Below, piece after piece: positions 25,082 through 33,245 of a stretch of DNA of 64,000 nucleotides. The notes under the pieces were generated by a model that was given only the letters and a program-made list of their open reading frames with translations, made no database searches and was not told the origin of the DNA. The DNA is from Acidobacteriota bacterium (GTDB lineage Bacteria; Acidobacteriota; Holophagae; Holophagales; Holophagaceae). The position numbers were made by a program, and so were the translations under genes. The stretch is from assembly GCA_005788175.1 (NCBI GenBank), contig SXYX01000012.1:169379-233378 (forward strand), written 5' to 3'. Positions within the stretch are counted from its first letter, which is position 1. Every line of letters begins with the position of its first letter.

Positions 25082-26290
25082 ATGGCTGAGAAATTATCTT
25101 TCTATGACTATATACGTCATGAATTGGATGATATTCAATCATCTGGACTATTCAAGAAAGAACGTGTCATCACCTCTGCACAAAGAGCACGTATAAGTGT
25201 TCAAACACCTTCTGGATCGAAAGAGGTATTGAATTTTTGTGCCAATAACTATTTAGGCCTATCGGCTCACCCTGATGTAATCAAAGCTGCTCAAGATGCT
25301 TTGGCGACTCATGGATTTGGCCTTAGTTCGGTCCGTTTCATCTGTGGTACCCAAGATCTTCATAAAACCTTAGAGTCTCGTTTATCTCAATTTCTTGGAA
25401 CACAGGATACGATTCTCTACCCTGCTGCATTTGATGCAAACGGGGGTCTCTTTGAGCCCCTACTGGGCGAAATGGATGCAATCGTAAGTGATCAATTGAA
25501 TCATGCTTCGATCATTGATGGAATAAGATTATGTAAGGCTAAACGTTATCGATATCTACACAACGATATGGCTGATGCCCGTCGTTGTTGTGAAGAGGCT
25601 CGTCGTGATGGAGCTCGTTTCATTCTTGTTTTCACTGATGGTGTATTTTCTATGGATGGAACCATTGCTCAATTAGATAAATTGAGAATTATTTGCGATG
25701 AATATAATGCACTTTTAGGTATTGATGAGTGTCACGCTACAGGGTTCCTAGGTAAAACGGGTCGAGGGACTCATGAATTTAAAGGAGTCTTTGGAAAGAT
25801 CGATATCATCACTGGAACCTTAGGCAAAGCCATGGGTGGCGCTTCAGGTGGATTCACGAGCGGCCGTTCTGAAGTAATACAACTTTTAAGACAGCGTTCG
25901 CGGCCCTATCTCTTCTCGAACACACTAGCTCCTAACATTGTAGGTGCGACGATAAAAGTTCTTGATATGATCGAAAATTCTACAGAATTACGTGATCGAT
26001 TAATGAACAATACACGATTTTTCCGAGAGGCAATTCAGGCTGAAGGTTTTGAAATTAAGACAGGTGAACATCCCATTATCCCCATCATGATTTATGACGC
26101 TGTCAAGACGCAAGCTCTTGCCACTCGTCTTTTAGATTTAGATATTTATGCTATTGGCTTCTTTTTTCCTGTCGTACCGAAAAATCAAGCGAGAATCCGA
26201 GTTCAAATGAGTGCTGCACACAGCCAAACAGATTTAGAGAAAGCTGTATCTGCCTTTGGGCATGCAGGACGGGAACTAGGCATAATATAA
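25082..26290 (+). CDS. kbl: Glycine C-acetyltransferase (2-amino-3-ketobutyrate CoA ligase)
   Basis: A PLP enzyme that cleaves 2-amino-3-ketobutyrate with CoA into glycine and acetyl-CoA, the second step of threonine breakdown. The 402-residue alpha-oxoamine synthase fold includes NFCANNYLGLS, FGLSSVRFICGT, the SDQLNHASIIDGIR segment, the DECHATGFLG motif and the PLP Lys249 in TLGKAMGG. RFICGTQ.HK favours Kbl over the homologues BioF and HemA, and the adjacent threonine dehydrogenase settles it. It begins two bases after ftsZ, so it is probably co-transcribed with the division genes. Confidence 0.94.
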   Translation: MAEKLSFYDYIRHELDDIQSSGLFKKERVITSAQRARISVQTPSGSKEVLNFCANNYLGLSAHPDVIKAAQDALATHGFGLSSVRFICGTQDLHKTLESRLSQFLGTQDTILYPAAFDANGGLFEPLLGEMDAIVSDQLNHASIIDGIRLCKAKRYRYLHNDMADARRCCEEARRDGARFILVFTDGVFSMDGTIAQLDKLRIICDEYNALLGIDECHATGFLGKTGRGTHEFKGVFGKIDIITGTLGKAMGGASGGFTSGRSEVIQLLRQRSRPYLFSNTLAPNIVGATIKVLDMIENSTELRDRLMNNTRFFREAIQAEGFEIKTGEHPIIPIMIYDAVKTQALATRLLDLDIYAIGFFFPVVPKNQARIRVQMSAAHSQTDLEKAVSAFGHAGRELGII

Positions 26291-26296
26291 TTAGCA

Positions 26297-27238
26297 ATGT
26301 CATCTAAAAAAATCCTTGTCACTGGCGCCCTCGGACAAATTGGGACCGATCTTACAGAAGCATTGGTTCATCGATGGGGTGAATCTCAAGTCATCACAAC
26401 AGATCTTAAACCTCAGAAAATTAATAGTTCCATAATCCATAAAACTTTGGATGTTCTCGATTTTCAGGCGCTAAGACAGATCGTCGAAGAGCATGGCATT
26501 ACTGAAATTTATCATCTAGCAGCTGCTCTATCCGCTAAGGGTGAGCAAGTTCCCCAGTGGGCTTGGGAATTGAATATGAAAAGTTTATTAAATGTATTAG
26601 AAATTTCTAAAGTATATGGCGTCAGAGTTTTTTGGCCAAGCTCCATGGCAGCTTTTGGTCCTTTTTCGACCATTCAACCTGCCACCCAACAATCTGTAAT
26701 GGACCCTACTACGGTTTATGGTATCTCTAAATTGGCTGGAGAGAGTTGGTGTGCGTGGTATCACCGATCCCATGGAATTGACGTACGCAGCTTGAGACTG
26801 CCTGGTCTGATAAGCTGGAAAACACCACCAGGCGGAGGTACAACCGATTACGCGGTCGATATTTTTCATGCTGCTGTGACTCTCCGTCCCTATACCTGCT
26901 TTTTATCACCGAATACTCGTCTACCTATGATGTATATGCCTGATGCCATCAGGGCCATCCTAGAACTTATGGAAGCTTCTTCCTCTTCCTTGACTGTTAG
27001 ATACTCCTACAATTTGACCGCTATGAGTTTCACACCTGAGGAATTAGCTGAGGAGATCAAAAAAAGAATCCCCAGTTTATCTATACGCTATGAACCTGAC
27101 TTTCGCCAAACTATTGCAGACTCCTGGCCCCGAGAGATCGAAGACTCAACCGCACAGAAAGACTGGGGCTGGAAATCCCACTATAATCTTTCGAGTCTTG
27201 TTGATGAAATGATTAAGGGCATCAAATCTATTTATTGA
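26297..27238 (+). CDS. NAD-dependent epimerase-type L-threonine 3-dehydrogenase
   Basis: A 313-residue short-chain dehydrogenase with the NAD-binding GALGQIG near the N-terminus and the catalytic YGISKLAGE (Tyr and Lys). It resembles the UDP-galactose-4-epimerase-like L-threonine dehydrogenases known from Flavobacterium, Clostridium and trypanosomes, including the LPGLISWKTPPGGGTTDYA region typical of that group. It oxidises threonine to 2-amino-3-ketobutyrate, the substrate of Kbl, whose gene ends 6 bases upstream. Pairing with kbl is strong support. It is convergent with the OPT transporter (11 bases apart), and no terminator is visible. Confidence 0.9.
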   Translation: MSSKKILVTGALGQIGTDLTEALVHRWGESQVITTDLKPQKINSSIIHKTLDVLDFQALRQIVEEHGITEIYHLAAALSAKGEQVPQWAWELNMKSLLNVLEISKVYGVRVFWPSSMAAFGPFSTIQPATQQSVMDPTTVYGISKLAGESWCAWYHRSHGIDVRSLRLPGLISWKTPPGGGTTDYAVDIFHAAVTLRPYTCFLSPNTRLPMMYMPDAIRAILELMEASSSSLTVRYSYNLTAMSFTPEELAEEIKKRIPSLSIRYEPDFRQTIADSWPREIEDSTAQKDWGWKSHYNLSSLVDEMIKGIKSIY

Positions 27239-27249
27239 TGCCTTATTAT

Positions 27250-29301
27250 CTAGTCAGATTTTTTAGTAGCCACACGATATAGGGTTAACCCCATGATCAA
27301 GAACGCTACTACGCCCAAAATATCAAAGCCTGAAGAGCCTAGGCTATGCTTCACCGCCTCTTCAAAATTCAATTTACCTAGCAGGGACCTCAATGAAGCA
27401 ACCTTATCAGAACTAGCTGTGAGAATTGCCACGAAAATTCCTGCCAATGCTCCACCGGCAATAAGACCTGTTGAAAATAAATTACCAGGCCCAAGCTCTT
27501 CTTCTCCGCCGTGACCATCTGGTATCGATCCATTTCTGACACTTGAAAAATGACGGATGACACCACCACAAAAGATAGGAAGCGTTGTTGAAAGTGGAAG
27601 ATAAGCTCCAACGGCAAAAGCGAGTGCCCTAACGCCACAAAGTTCCATCGTGATAGCAATAGAAACCCCAACGAGCACAAACTGCCAATCTAGACTTGCA
27701 GCAAGTAATCCTTTGATTAGGGTTGCCATGAGAGTTCCTTGAGGTGCGGGAAAGCGCTCGCTTCCAATCATATGTATCATTTGGCCTGTAGTAGGATCAA
27801 TTTGAGCATTATCTAAAATCTTAATCGTCCAACCAATGACAATAGCGGCAGCCAGAGCGCCAATCATCAAACCAACCTGTTGATGTCGGGGGGTCGCTCC
27901 AACTAAATAGCCCGTTTTTAAATCTTGAGATGTCGCACCTGCATTCGCTGCAGCAATACAAACGATACCCCCAACACATAGAGCCATCGGTTGATAAACA
28001 TCAGCTGTCCAGCCTAAAGCAACAAAAATTAAACAGGTCGACATGAGTGCAGCGATAGTCATTCCGCTGATAGGATTCGAGCTTGAGCCGATAATTCCGA
28101 CAATACGGCTACTGACCGTAACGAAGAAAAATCCAAACACAATCATCAGAAGTCCGAGAAACAATTTACTCGCTAACCCTTCACCAGGTATAAAGGGGAG
28201 GAAAGCAACAATGAGTACGAGAGCTATAGAGCCAAAAATCACAACTGATATCGGTAAGTCTTGATCGATTCGTTTAGTTTGCTTTTGTGTATCTTTATTT
28301 TTTAAAGACACAAGTGCACCCTTGAAAGCGCTGATGATAGTTGGGATTGTTTTCAAAAGCGTGATGAATCCGCCAGCGGCAACCATGCCTGCTCCGATTT
28401 GCCTGACATAAGCAAAATAGATTGCACGATTAAGTTCACTAAAGGACTGAGTAGCAACATCCCATCCATAAGGCCCATTTGCGGCAACATCTTTTAGGTA
28501 GCCTAATTTATTTAATTGCACAGCAATTTGTGGTTCAGGTACAAGAGTGGCTAAAAGAGGGATCATACCTAACCATGCCAAAACACCTCCTGCTACGAGA
28601 AGGCCCGAATTGCGGATTCCAATAATGTACCCAACCCCTAAATATTCAGGAGTGATATTGGCATTAATCGTAGCAGCGGGAAAAATCTTACTTTTCATGT
28701 TAGAGACCCATGTTGGAGTCTCGGCGATAACCTTAAAAACCAACTGAAAAAGCGCGTACACAATTCCAAAGGCGAGGCCTGTATAAGCTTTCTTAGCTAA
28801 ATTTCCACCTTTTTCACCCGCAATAAGCACCGACGCACAGGCCGTCCCCTCAGGATAAGGTAAATCTTTATGTTCATTAACAATGAGAGCTCGACGAAGA
28901 GGAATCATCATAAGGGTTCCGAGAACGCCGCCCAATAGAGCTAGGGTGAAAATAGTCCAATAAGTAAAGAAGCTTTCTCCCCCACTCGTTGTGGACAAGA
29001 AAAGAAAGCCGGGAAGCGTGAAAACAACACCTGCAGCTATACTTTCTCCAGCACTTCCAATCGTTTGAACCAAGTTGTTTTCTAAGATCGTACTCCCACC
29101 GAAACGCTTCAAAAGACTAATCGCTACAACAGCGATAGGAATGGAAGCACTAACCGTCAGTCCCGCACGAAGGGCTAGATAAACTGTTGATGCTCCAAAA
29201 ATAATTCCAAAGATTGAACCGAATAAAATAGCCTTAGGAGTAAACTCTGCGATATTATCTTCAGATGAAATATAGGGCTTGATTTGGTCAGATTTGCTCA
29301 T
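27250..29301 (-). CDS. OPT family oligopeptide transporter
   Basis: A large inner-membrane protein of 683 residues with about 14-16 hydrophobic segments. The N-terminal block (KAILFGSIFGIIFGASTVYLALRAG) and the conserved GGxLGTLMMIPLRRALIV and YPEGTACA motifs mark the oligopeptide transporter (OPT) family, bacterial branch. Substrates could be peptides or metal chelates; the sequence does not decide. Shine-Dalgarno AGGAGG lies six bases before the ATG at 29301. It is divergent from the RNA methyltransferase across 92 bases and convergent with tdh. Peptide import would feed the neighbouring threonine and tyrosine catabolic enzymes, but that link is only contextual. Confidence 0.9.
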   Translation of the reverse strand: MSKSDQIKPYISSEDNIAEFTPKAILFGSIFGIIFGASTVYLALRAGLTVSASIPIAVVAISLLKRFGGSTILENNLVQTIGSAGESIAAGVVFTLPGFLFLSTTSGGESFFTYWTIFTLALLGGVLGTLMMIPLRRALIVNEHKDLPYPEGTACASVLIAGEKGGNLAKKAYTGLAFGIVYALFQLVFKVIAETPTWVSNMKSKIFPAATINANITPEYLGVGYIIGIRNSGLLVAGGVLAWLGMIPLLATLVPEPQIAVQLNKLGYLKDVAANGPYGWDVATQSFSELNRAIYFAYVRQIGAGMVAAGGFITLLKTIPTIISAFKGALVSLKNKDTQKQTKRIDQDLPISVVIFGSIALVLIVAFLPFIPGEGLASKLFLGLLMIVFGFFFVTVSSRIVGIIGSSSNPISGMTIAALMSTCLIFVALGWTADVYQPMALCVGGIVCIAAANAGATSQDLKTGYLVGATPRHQQVGLMIGALAAAIVIGWTIKILDNAQIDPTTGQMIHMIGSERFPAPQGTLMATLIKGLLAASLDWQFVLVGVSIAITMELCGVRALAFAVGAYLPLSTTLPIFCGGVIRHFSSVRNGSIPDGHGGEEELGPGNLFSTGLIAGGALAGIFVAILTASSDKVASLRSLLGKLNFEEAVKHSLGSSGFDILGVVAFLIMGLTLYRVATKKSD

Positions 29302-29393
29302 AAAGGCCTCCTAAAAACAAAGGGTTCATTAAGCAGACTAGCCCAAAATGGAACGAGTTTGGAAAGTTTGATAGGTGATGCGAAAATAGATTC

Positions 29394-30170
29394 ATGGGAA
29401 TGCACATTATACAGAGCAAAAGTAACGAGATTTTTAAAGCCCTATTGGTTGACATCAATCAAACAGGATCCCAAAGACAAAAAACTCTTATCATTGGAAA
29501 TACTCTTATTCAGTTGTGGCATCAGGCTCAAGATCATCGCGGTGCAAAACGTCTAAAAGCCTACCAATGGATTCAGCTAGAGCATTCCGTAGAGCATCCG
29601 CTTCAATCAGAATTATCACTTCCAGGTCTTTGCCTAAGTGAGGCTTGTATGTGCGAATTAACGGATATGGCAACACCTCCTGATCATGCCTTAGTCGTAA
29701 TTCTTGAGCCCGAATGTATGGAGCCTCTAGGTTCATTTGTTGTTGGGGCATGGGGCATACAAGATCCTGGTAATTTGGGTGCAATTGGTCGGAGTGCACT
29801 CGCGTTTGGGTGTCAGGAAATTCTTATAGGACCCGGTACGACTGACCCTTTTTCTCCTAAAGCTCTTCGAGGCTCTATGGGTGCTTCCTTTTTAATATCT
29901 TTTCGGCGCTGTAACAAAATTCCTCAGGATTCTGGGACATGGTATGCCTTAGATGGCTCAGCAACCGCCCTACCCTTAAAAGAGGCCTCTCTCGAAAAAC
30001 CTCTGAGATTGTTGGTGGGCAATGAGGGTCACGGATGGCAAGGCGTTACACTTCCTTCCCACGTTAAACGAGTATCCATACCTATTAAACACGTAGAGAG
30101 TCTAAATGCTGCCGTTGCATTGGGTCTAGCCTGCTTTGAAGTCGCTCGACGAGAGACAGATGGTCGCTAA
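29394..30170 (+). CDS. TrmH/SpoU-family RNA 2'-O-methyltransferase
   Basis: A 258-residue SPOUT methyltransferase. Motif 1 is IQDPGNLGAIGRSALAFG, motif 2 is LLVGNEGHG and motif 3 is VSIPIKHVESLNAAVALGLA, forming the trefoil-knot AdoMet site. An N-terminal region of about 100 residues contains LEHSVEHPLQ and likely serves substrate recognition. The target, rRNA or tRNA ribose, cannot be assigned. The start may be the ATG at 29394 or the one at 29400. Its end overlaps lnt by 11 bases. Confidence 0.87.
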   Translation: MGMHIIQSKSNEIFKALLVDINQTGSQRQKTLIIGNTLIQLWHQAQDHRGAKRLKAYQWIQLEHSVEHPLQSELSLPGLCLSEACMCELTDMATPPDHALVVILEPECMEPLGSFVVGAWGIQDPGNLGAIGRSALAFGCQEILIGPGTTDPFSPKALRGSMGASFLISFRRCNKIPQDSGTWYALDGSATALPLKEASLEKPLRLLVGNEGHGWQGVTLPSHVKRVSIPIKHVESLNAAVALGLACFEVARRETDGR

Positions 30171-31671
30171 AACTAAAAGCCTAAGCATACTTCAAGAGAT
30201 TTCAATAGGTTTAATACTCATAAGTTTGATGATTTTAGCCTTCATGTTTCCCTTTGAAGATCTTGGGGCTATGGAGATTGCAGCTACGTGGCTAGTTCCT
30301 TTTTTTATTTTTAAATCTTTACAGTATCAGTGGTCGCATCGAAGTATTTATGTCAGTTTGTTAGTAAGCTTATTCATTTTATTTAGATGGATGATTCCCA
30401 CTCTGTATCTTAAAGGTGGGATGAATATTCCACTTGCTAGCTTAGCTACTTTTCTTTTTGTAGCTTATGAAGCTTTCGGATTTTGGATTCTCATTAAAGC
30501 AGCGGATATTATTCATAGGAAGAGGGGAGCCCATAGTGCTGCTTGGGCGATAGGGCTTGGATTTATCTTCTGGGAAGGCTGGGTATTTCGAATTTACCCT
30601 TGGACCTGGGGTGCCGTTCTGGGCTCTGTGCCTTGGACTGCAACAGGAGCTGCATGGTTTAGCGCCACAGGTTTATCAGCCCTCCTATGGGGGACAGCCA
30701 CTTGGGCAGGATTACAGCGTGGCTGGAAGAGTTCACTGGGTCTATTAAATTTTCTTTTAATTCTTGGATTAGCCCATGGATTTTGGCTTTTGATACAACA
30801 GGGTTCAACTGTAGGCCCCAAAAAGCAACTCGATGTAGTGGTAGTACAAAGTAATTTTCCTGCTGGACAAAGATCGCCAGATATGGAATTAAAGGGGTGG
30901 TATCTATCCGATCAGGCCTTAAGAAATTTTCAACTTCCTAACCCAAGTCGACCCACGCTTGTTGTCTGGGGAGAGAGTTCAGTATTGGGTCGGGATGATC
31001 GCGGGATTAATGATCGTCTTCGTTTTGAAGCTTCTAGGCGAAATATTGCTTGGTTATTTGGAACCGAAGGGGGGAATGAAAATTTAGTTCGCGGTGAGGT
31101 CTCAGGCCAATCTTCTTTTGTTCAAGCTAAAGTTATACCTATGGATTTCGGAGAGCGAATACCGGGTCCCGAGGGTTTCAGAATCTGGCTTGAACGACAA
31201 CTTGGATGGGTTAGTCAGGTACCCGGTCAACTAACATCAAAAAGTCGATTTATCATTCCAAATGGTCAAAAGGGAGATATTGTGGTCCATCCGTTGCTTT
31301 GTTCAGAAGCCCTCTTGGTCGATCGTGTTCGCCAAGGCTTTGTAATGACTAAACCTGATTTACTGACAAATCATACCAACGATGCTTGGTTCGAAAAAAC
31401 AGGGGCAACTTTTCTGCACGCAGCTCAAATTCGATTAAGGTCAGTGGAAATGGGACTACCCTTAATTCGCGCTACTCTTTCGGGAGCCTCAGGTATTTTT
31501 TGGGCGGATGGCCGTAGCAAATTATGGAGTGGCCCACAATCTGAAATGGTACATGTGGAGACCCTTGAGTGGTCTACTTGGTGGACGCTAGCTTCTCAGT
31601 CCTATTTTGGAGCAATGTTAATCGTTTTTACTTTAGTAGGTTTACTTCAGGCTTGGATCAGGAAGATCTAA
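30160..31671 (+). CDS. lnt: Apolipoprotein N-acyltransferase
   Basis: Adds the third acyl chain to lipoproteins in the inner membrane, making them substrates for the Lol system encoded nearby. At 503 residues it has about 6-7 N-terminal TM segments (to about residue 220), a periplasmic nitrilase domain, and a C-terminal TM helix (MLIVFTLVGLLQAWI). The predicted catalytic triad is the Glu of VWGESSVLG, the Lys of VQAKVIPMDFGERIPG and the Cys of PLLCSEAL. I prefer the ATG at 30160 (MVAKTKS) to the TTG at 30136, because the family begins just before TM1. Both overlap the methyltransferase gene. The stop overlaps maf by one base. Confidence 0.87.
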   Translation: MVAKTKSLSILQEISIGLILISLMILAFMFPFEDLGAMEIAATWLVPFFIFKSLQYQWSHRSIYVSLLVSLFILFRWMIPTLYLKGGMNIPLASLATFLFVAYEAFGFWILIKAADIIHRKRGAHSAAWAIGLGFIFWEGWVFRIYPWTWGAVLGSVPWTATGAAWFSATGLSALLWGTATWAGLQRGWKSSLGLLNFLLILGLAHGFWLLIQQGSTVGPKKQLDVVVVQSNFPAGQRSPDMELKGWYLSDQALRNFQLPNPSRPTLVVWGESSVLGRDDRGINDRLRFEASRRNIAWLFGTEGGNENLVRGEVSGQSSFVQAKVIPMDFGERIPGPEGFRIWLERQLGWVSQVPGQLTSKSRFIIPNGQKGDIVVHPLLCSEALLVDRVRQGFVMTKPDLLTNHTNDAWFEKTGATFLHAAQIRLRSVEMGLPLIRATLSGASGIFWADGRSKLWSGPQSEMVHVETLEWSTWWTLASQSYFGAMLIVFTLVGLLQAWIRKI

Positions 31672-32300
31672 TGAACGAAGAAGAATATACCTATGCCTAC
31701 GTGGTTGTTCACCTGCCTCATCTTATTCTGGCATCAGGATCACCTAGAAGAAAACAATGGCTTGAAGCACTTCGAATTCCTTTCACATTAGTAATTCCTA
31801 ATATCGATGAAACGCCCTATGCGAACGAAGGAGCAAGAGCGCTTGTTGAACGACTTGCTCAAGCCAAGGCAAAACACGTAGGACGCGACAATCCTGAATC
31901 CTGGATTTTAGCAGCCGATACAATCGTAAGCTTCGAGGGAAAAATTCTCAATAAGCCCCAGGACCATAAGGATGCAATGGCCATGTTGCGAAGTCTTCAA
32001 GGCCAGACCCATGAGGTTCATACAGGATGCTGTCTTCAACGAGGTGATCGTTCTATTCTAATTCACGATGAGGCGCGCGTAACTTTTAGACCCATGTCGG
32101 AAAAGGAAATGGCCTGGTATGTCTCGACTGAAGAACCTATGGATAAAGCAGGGGGCTACGCTATACAGGGCCAAGGGGCATACTTTATTAAAAAAGTTGA
32201 AGGTAGTTATGCGACCGTTATGGGTCTACCCATTGAGAAGCTCATTCCTCATCTCAAATCCCTAGGGCTCCTGAAGGCTTGGGTACGACTCCCTGACTAA
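31671..32300 (+). CDS. maf: Maf-family nucleoside triphosphate pyrophosphatase
   Basis: A house-cleaning enzyme that hydrolyses non-canonical or modified nucleotides; overexpression of family members blocks septation. The 209-residue product has LILASGSPRRKQWLEAL, the catalytic AADTIV(S) loop, the KPQD motif and DKAGGYAIQGQGA. The ATG at 31671 overlaps the lnt stop (TAATG). A longer in-frame extension upstream lies entirely inside lnt and is not needed. About 17 residues precede the conserved start. The 3' end overlaps the ccoS-like gene on the other strand by four bases. Confidence 0.92.
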   Translation: MNEEEYTYAYVVVHLPHLILASGSPRRKQWLEALRIPFTLVIPNIDETPYANEGARALVERLAQAKAKHVGRDNPESWILAADTIVSFEGKILNKPQDHKDAMAMLRSLQGQTHEVHTGCCLQRGDRSILIHDEARVTFRPMSEKEMAWYVSTEEPMDKAGGYAIQGQGAYFIKKVEGSYATVMGLPIEKLIPHLKSLGLLKAWVRLPD

Positions 32301-32497
32301 AGATCTTTCTTTGTATTCTTAGTTTTGTCTGATCGAGCATCTTGAAAATCTTCCATCATACGATATTTGACTCCTTCAACATCTTTGAATTGGTCATTTC
32401 GGATGGCCCATATTGCAATAAGCACAAAGCCTAAAGCAAAAGCAGCTCCAACGACACTAAACACGACGATGAGTTCCCAATTTGAATAAGTAGTCAT
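32297..32497 (-). CDS. ccoS: CcoS-like cbb3 oxidase assembly protein
   Basis: A 66-residue protein with one TM helix (about 10-32) followed by AIWAIRNDQFKDVEG. This matches the CcoS signature (FxWAVRxGQFDDLEG) of small proteins needed for heme and copper insertion into cbb3 oxidases. A charged tail of about 25 residues extends beyond it. It is the last gene of the respiratory operon on this strand, six bases after a small membrane protein gene. Presence with CcoN and CcoO in one operon supports the call. CcoG, CcoH and CcoI are not seen here. Confidence 0.72.
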   Translation of the reverse strand: MTTYSNWELIVVFSVVGAAFALGFVLIAIWAIRNDQFKDVEGVKYRMMEDFQDARSDKTKNTKKDL

Positions 32498-32503
32498 ATA
32501 TCC

Positions 32504-32674
32504 TCAGTTGGCGACCAAAAACCAGTCGAATTTCCAGGCAAGTAGTACTGGAATAAAAAGCATTAGAATGAAAAAGACAAGAGAGCGAGAAAGAATCTTA
32601 TTCTCTTTAAGAATGTCGGAAATGCGCACAATATTGTCGGATGGATTAGGTTTTGTAGGTTGATTGTCGGTCAT
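32504..32674 (-). CDS. Small membrane protein of the respiratory operon (56 aa)
   Basis: A short gene encoding 56 residues: a polar N-terminus (MTDNQPTKPNPSDNIVRIS) and one TM helix (SLVFFILMLFIPVLLAW) near the C-terminus. I do not recognise it. It starts 3 bases after the previous stop and ends 6 bases before the CcoS-like gene, so it belongs to the same operon. It could be an accessory subunit of the oxidase or bc complex. The call rests on operon position, tight spacing and a clear single TM segment. Confidence 0.6.
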   Translation of the reverse strand: MTDNQPTKPNPSDNIVRISDILKENKILSRSLVFFILMLFIPVLLAWKFDWFLVAN

Positions 32675-32677
32675 GAT

Positions 32678-32806
32678 TTAACTCTCTGCGACTTCGCCAA
32701 AAAGAGCCACGAGATAGAGAACTCCAAAGAAGAATACATAAAAAAGAAGGTTGCGAAGCATAACCTGGTAACTACTTATGGTTGGTTTTTTTGCAGGGGC
32801 ACCCAT
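32678..32806 (-). CDS. Small membrane protein of the respiratory operon (42 aa)
   Basis: A 42-residue product (MGAPAKKPTISSYQVMLRN then one TM helix, LLFYVFFFGVLYLVALFG). An AAGGAGTTACG-type Shine-Dalgarno lies just before the ATG, 9 bases after the MvhD-like gene. The family is unknown. Like the next gene it looks like a single-helix accessory subunit. Too short to assign by sequence alone; context is the main evidence. Confidence 0.6.
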   Translation of the reverse strand: MGAPAKKPTISSYQVMLRNLLFYVFFFGVLYLVALFGEVAES

Positions 32807-32815
32807 CGTAACTCC

Positions 32816-33244
32816 TTAAGACTTGATGGCTGAGGCTTTGAATTTAGCTAAAGCTTCTAAAAAGGGGCGTTTATCCTTCATGGTAAAGAAAAACATACCG
32901 ACCTTAGTTCGATCAGTAGATTTCCGAAGTTTGGGGTTTCGCTCACCTTCAAGTCGCTCTTTGATCATGATATTTCCAGTTCGATAATGGCAGTCGCCCA
33001 TAGCGCACCCACAAACAAAAGTAGCATCGGCTCCCTGAGCCAATGCAAGTTCCATTTGAGAGGGTTTCACCATACCCGAACAAGGTAAAATCACGATCTT
33101 CACATTAGGATCGTCACTAAGAGCCCTTTGTTGATTGATCATTTCTTGAATGGGTATAGAGCGCTCGCAGACAAAACCTACAACTACTTTAGGTTTTGAT
33201 TCAATTGAAACTGGGGTTGTGGGTTCCTGATTAATCGAAGTCAT
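32816..33244 (-). CDS. MvhD/FlpD-like iron-sulfur electron-transfer protein
   Basis: A 142-residue soluble protein matching the methyl-viologen-reducing hydrogenase delta (MvhD/FlpD) domain: VVGFVCERS, LPCSGMVKPSQMELALAQGAD and VCGCAMGDCHYRTGN. Five Cys are available (26, 55, 78, 80 and 85). The usual paired Cys in the first motif is reduced to one. In methanogens and sulfate reducers this domain carries electrons between a ferredoxin-type partner and heterodisulfide reductase. Here it begins one base after the cytochrome b/ferredoxin fusion, so it is probably the cytoplasmic electron acceptor or donor of that protein. No Hdr, hydrogenase or formate dehydrogenase gene is in the window. The partner is inferred. 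Confidence 0.8.
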   Translation of the reverse strand: MTSINQEPTTPVSIESKPKVVVGFVCERSIPIQEMINQQRALSDDPNVKIVILPCSGMVKPSQMELALAQGADATFVCGCAMGDCHYRTGNIMIKERLEGERNPKLRKSTDRTKVGMFFFTMKDKRPFLEALAKFKASAIKS

Positions 33245-33245
33245 G

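Noticed and set aside
31569..31670. Longer Maf reading from within lnt
   Set aside because: The added residues are an alternative-frame reading of the lnt C-terminus; the ATG at 31671 overlaps the lnt stop as expected for coupled genes.
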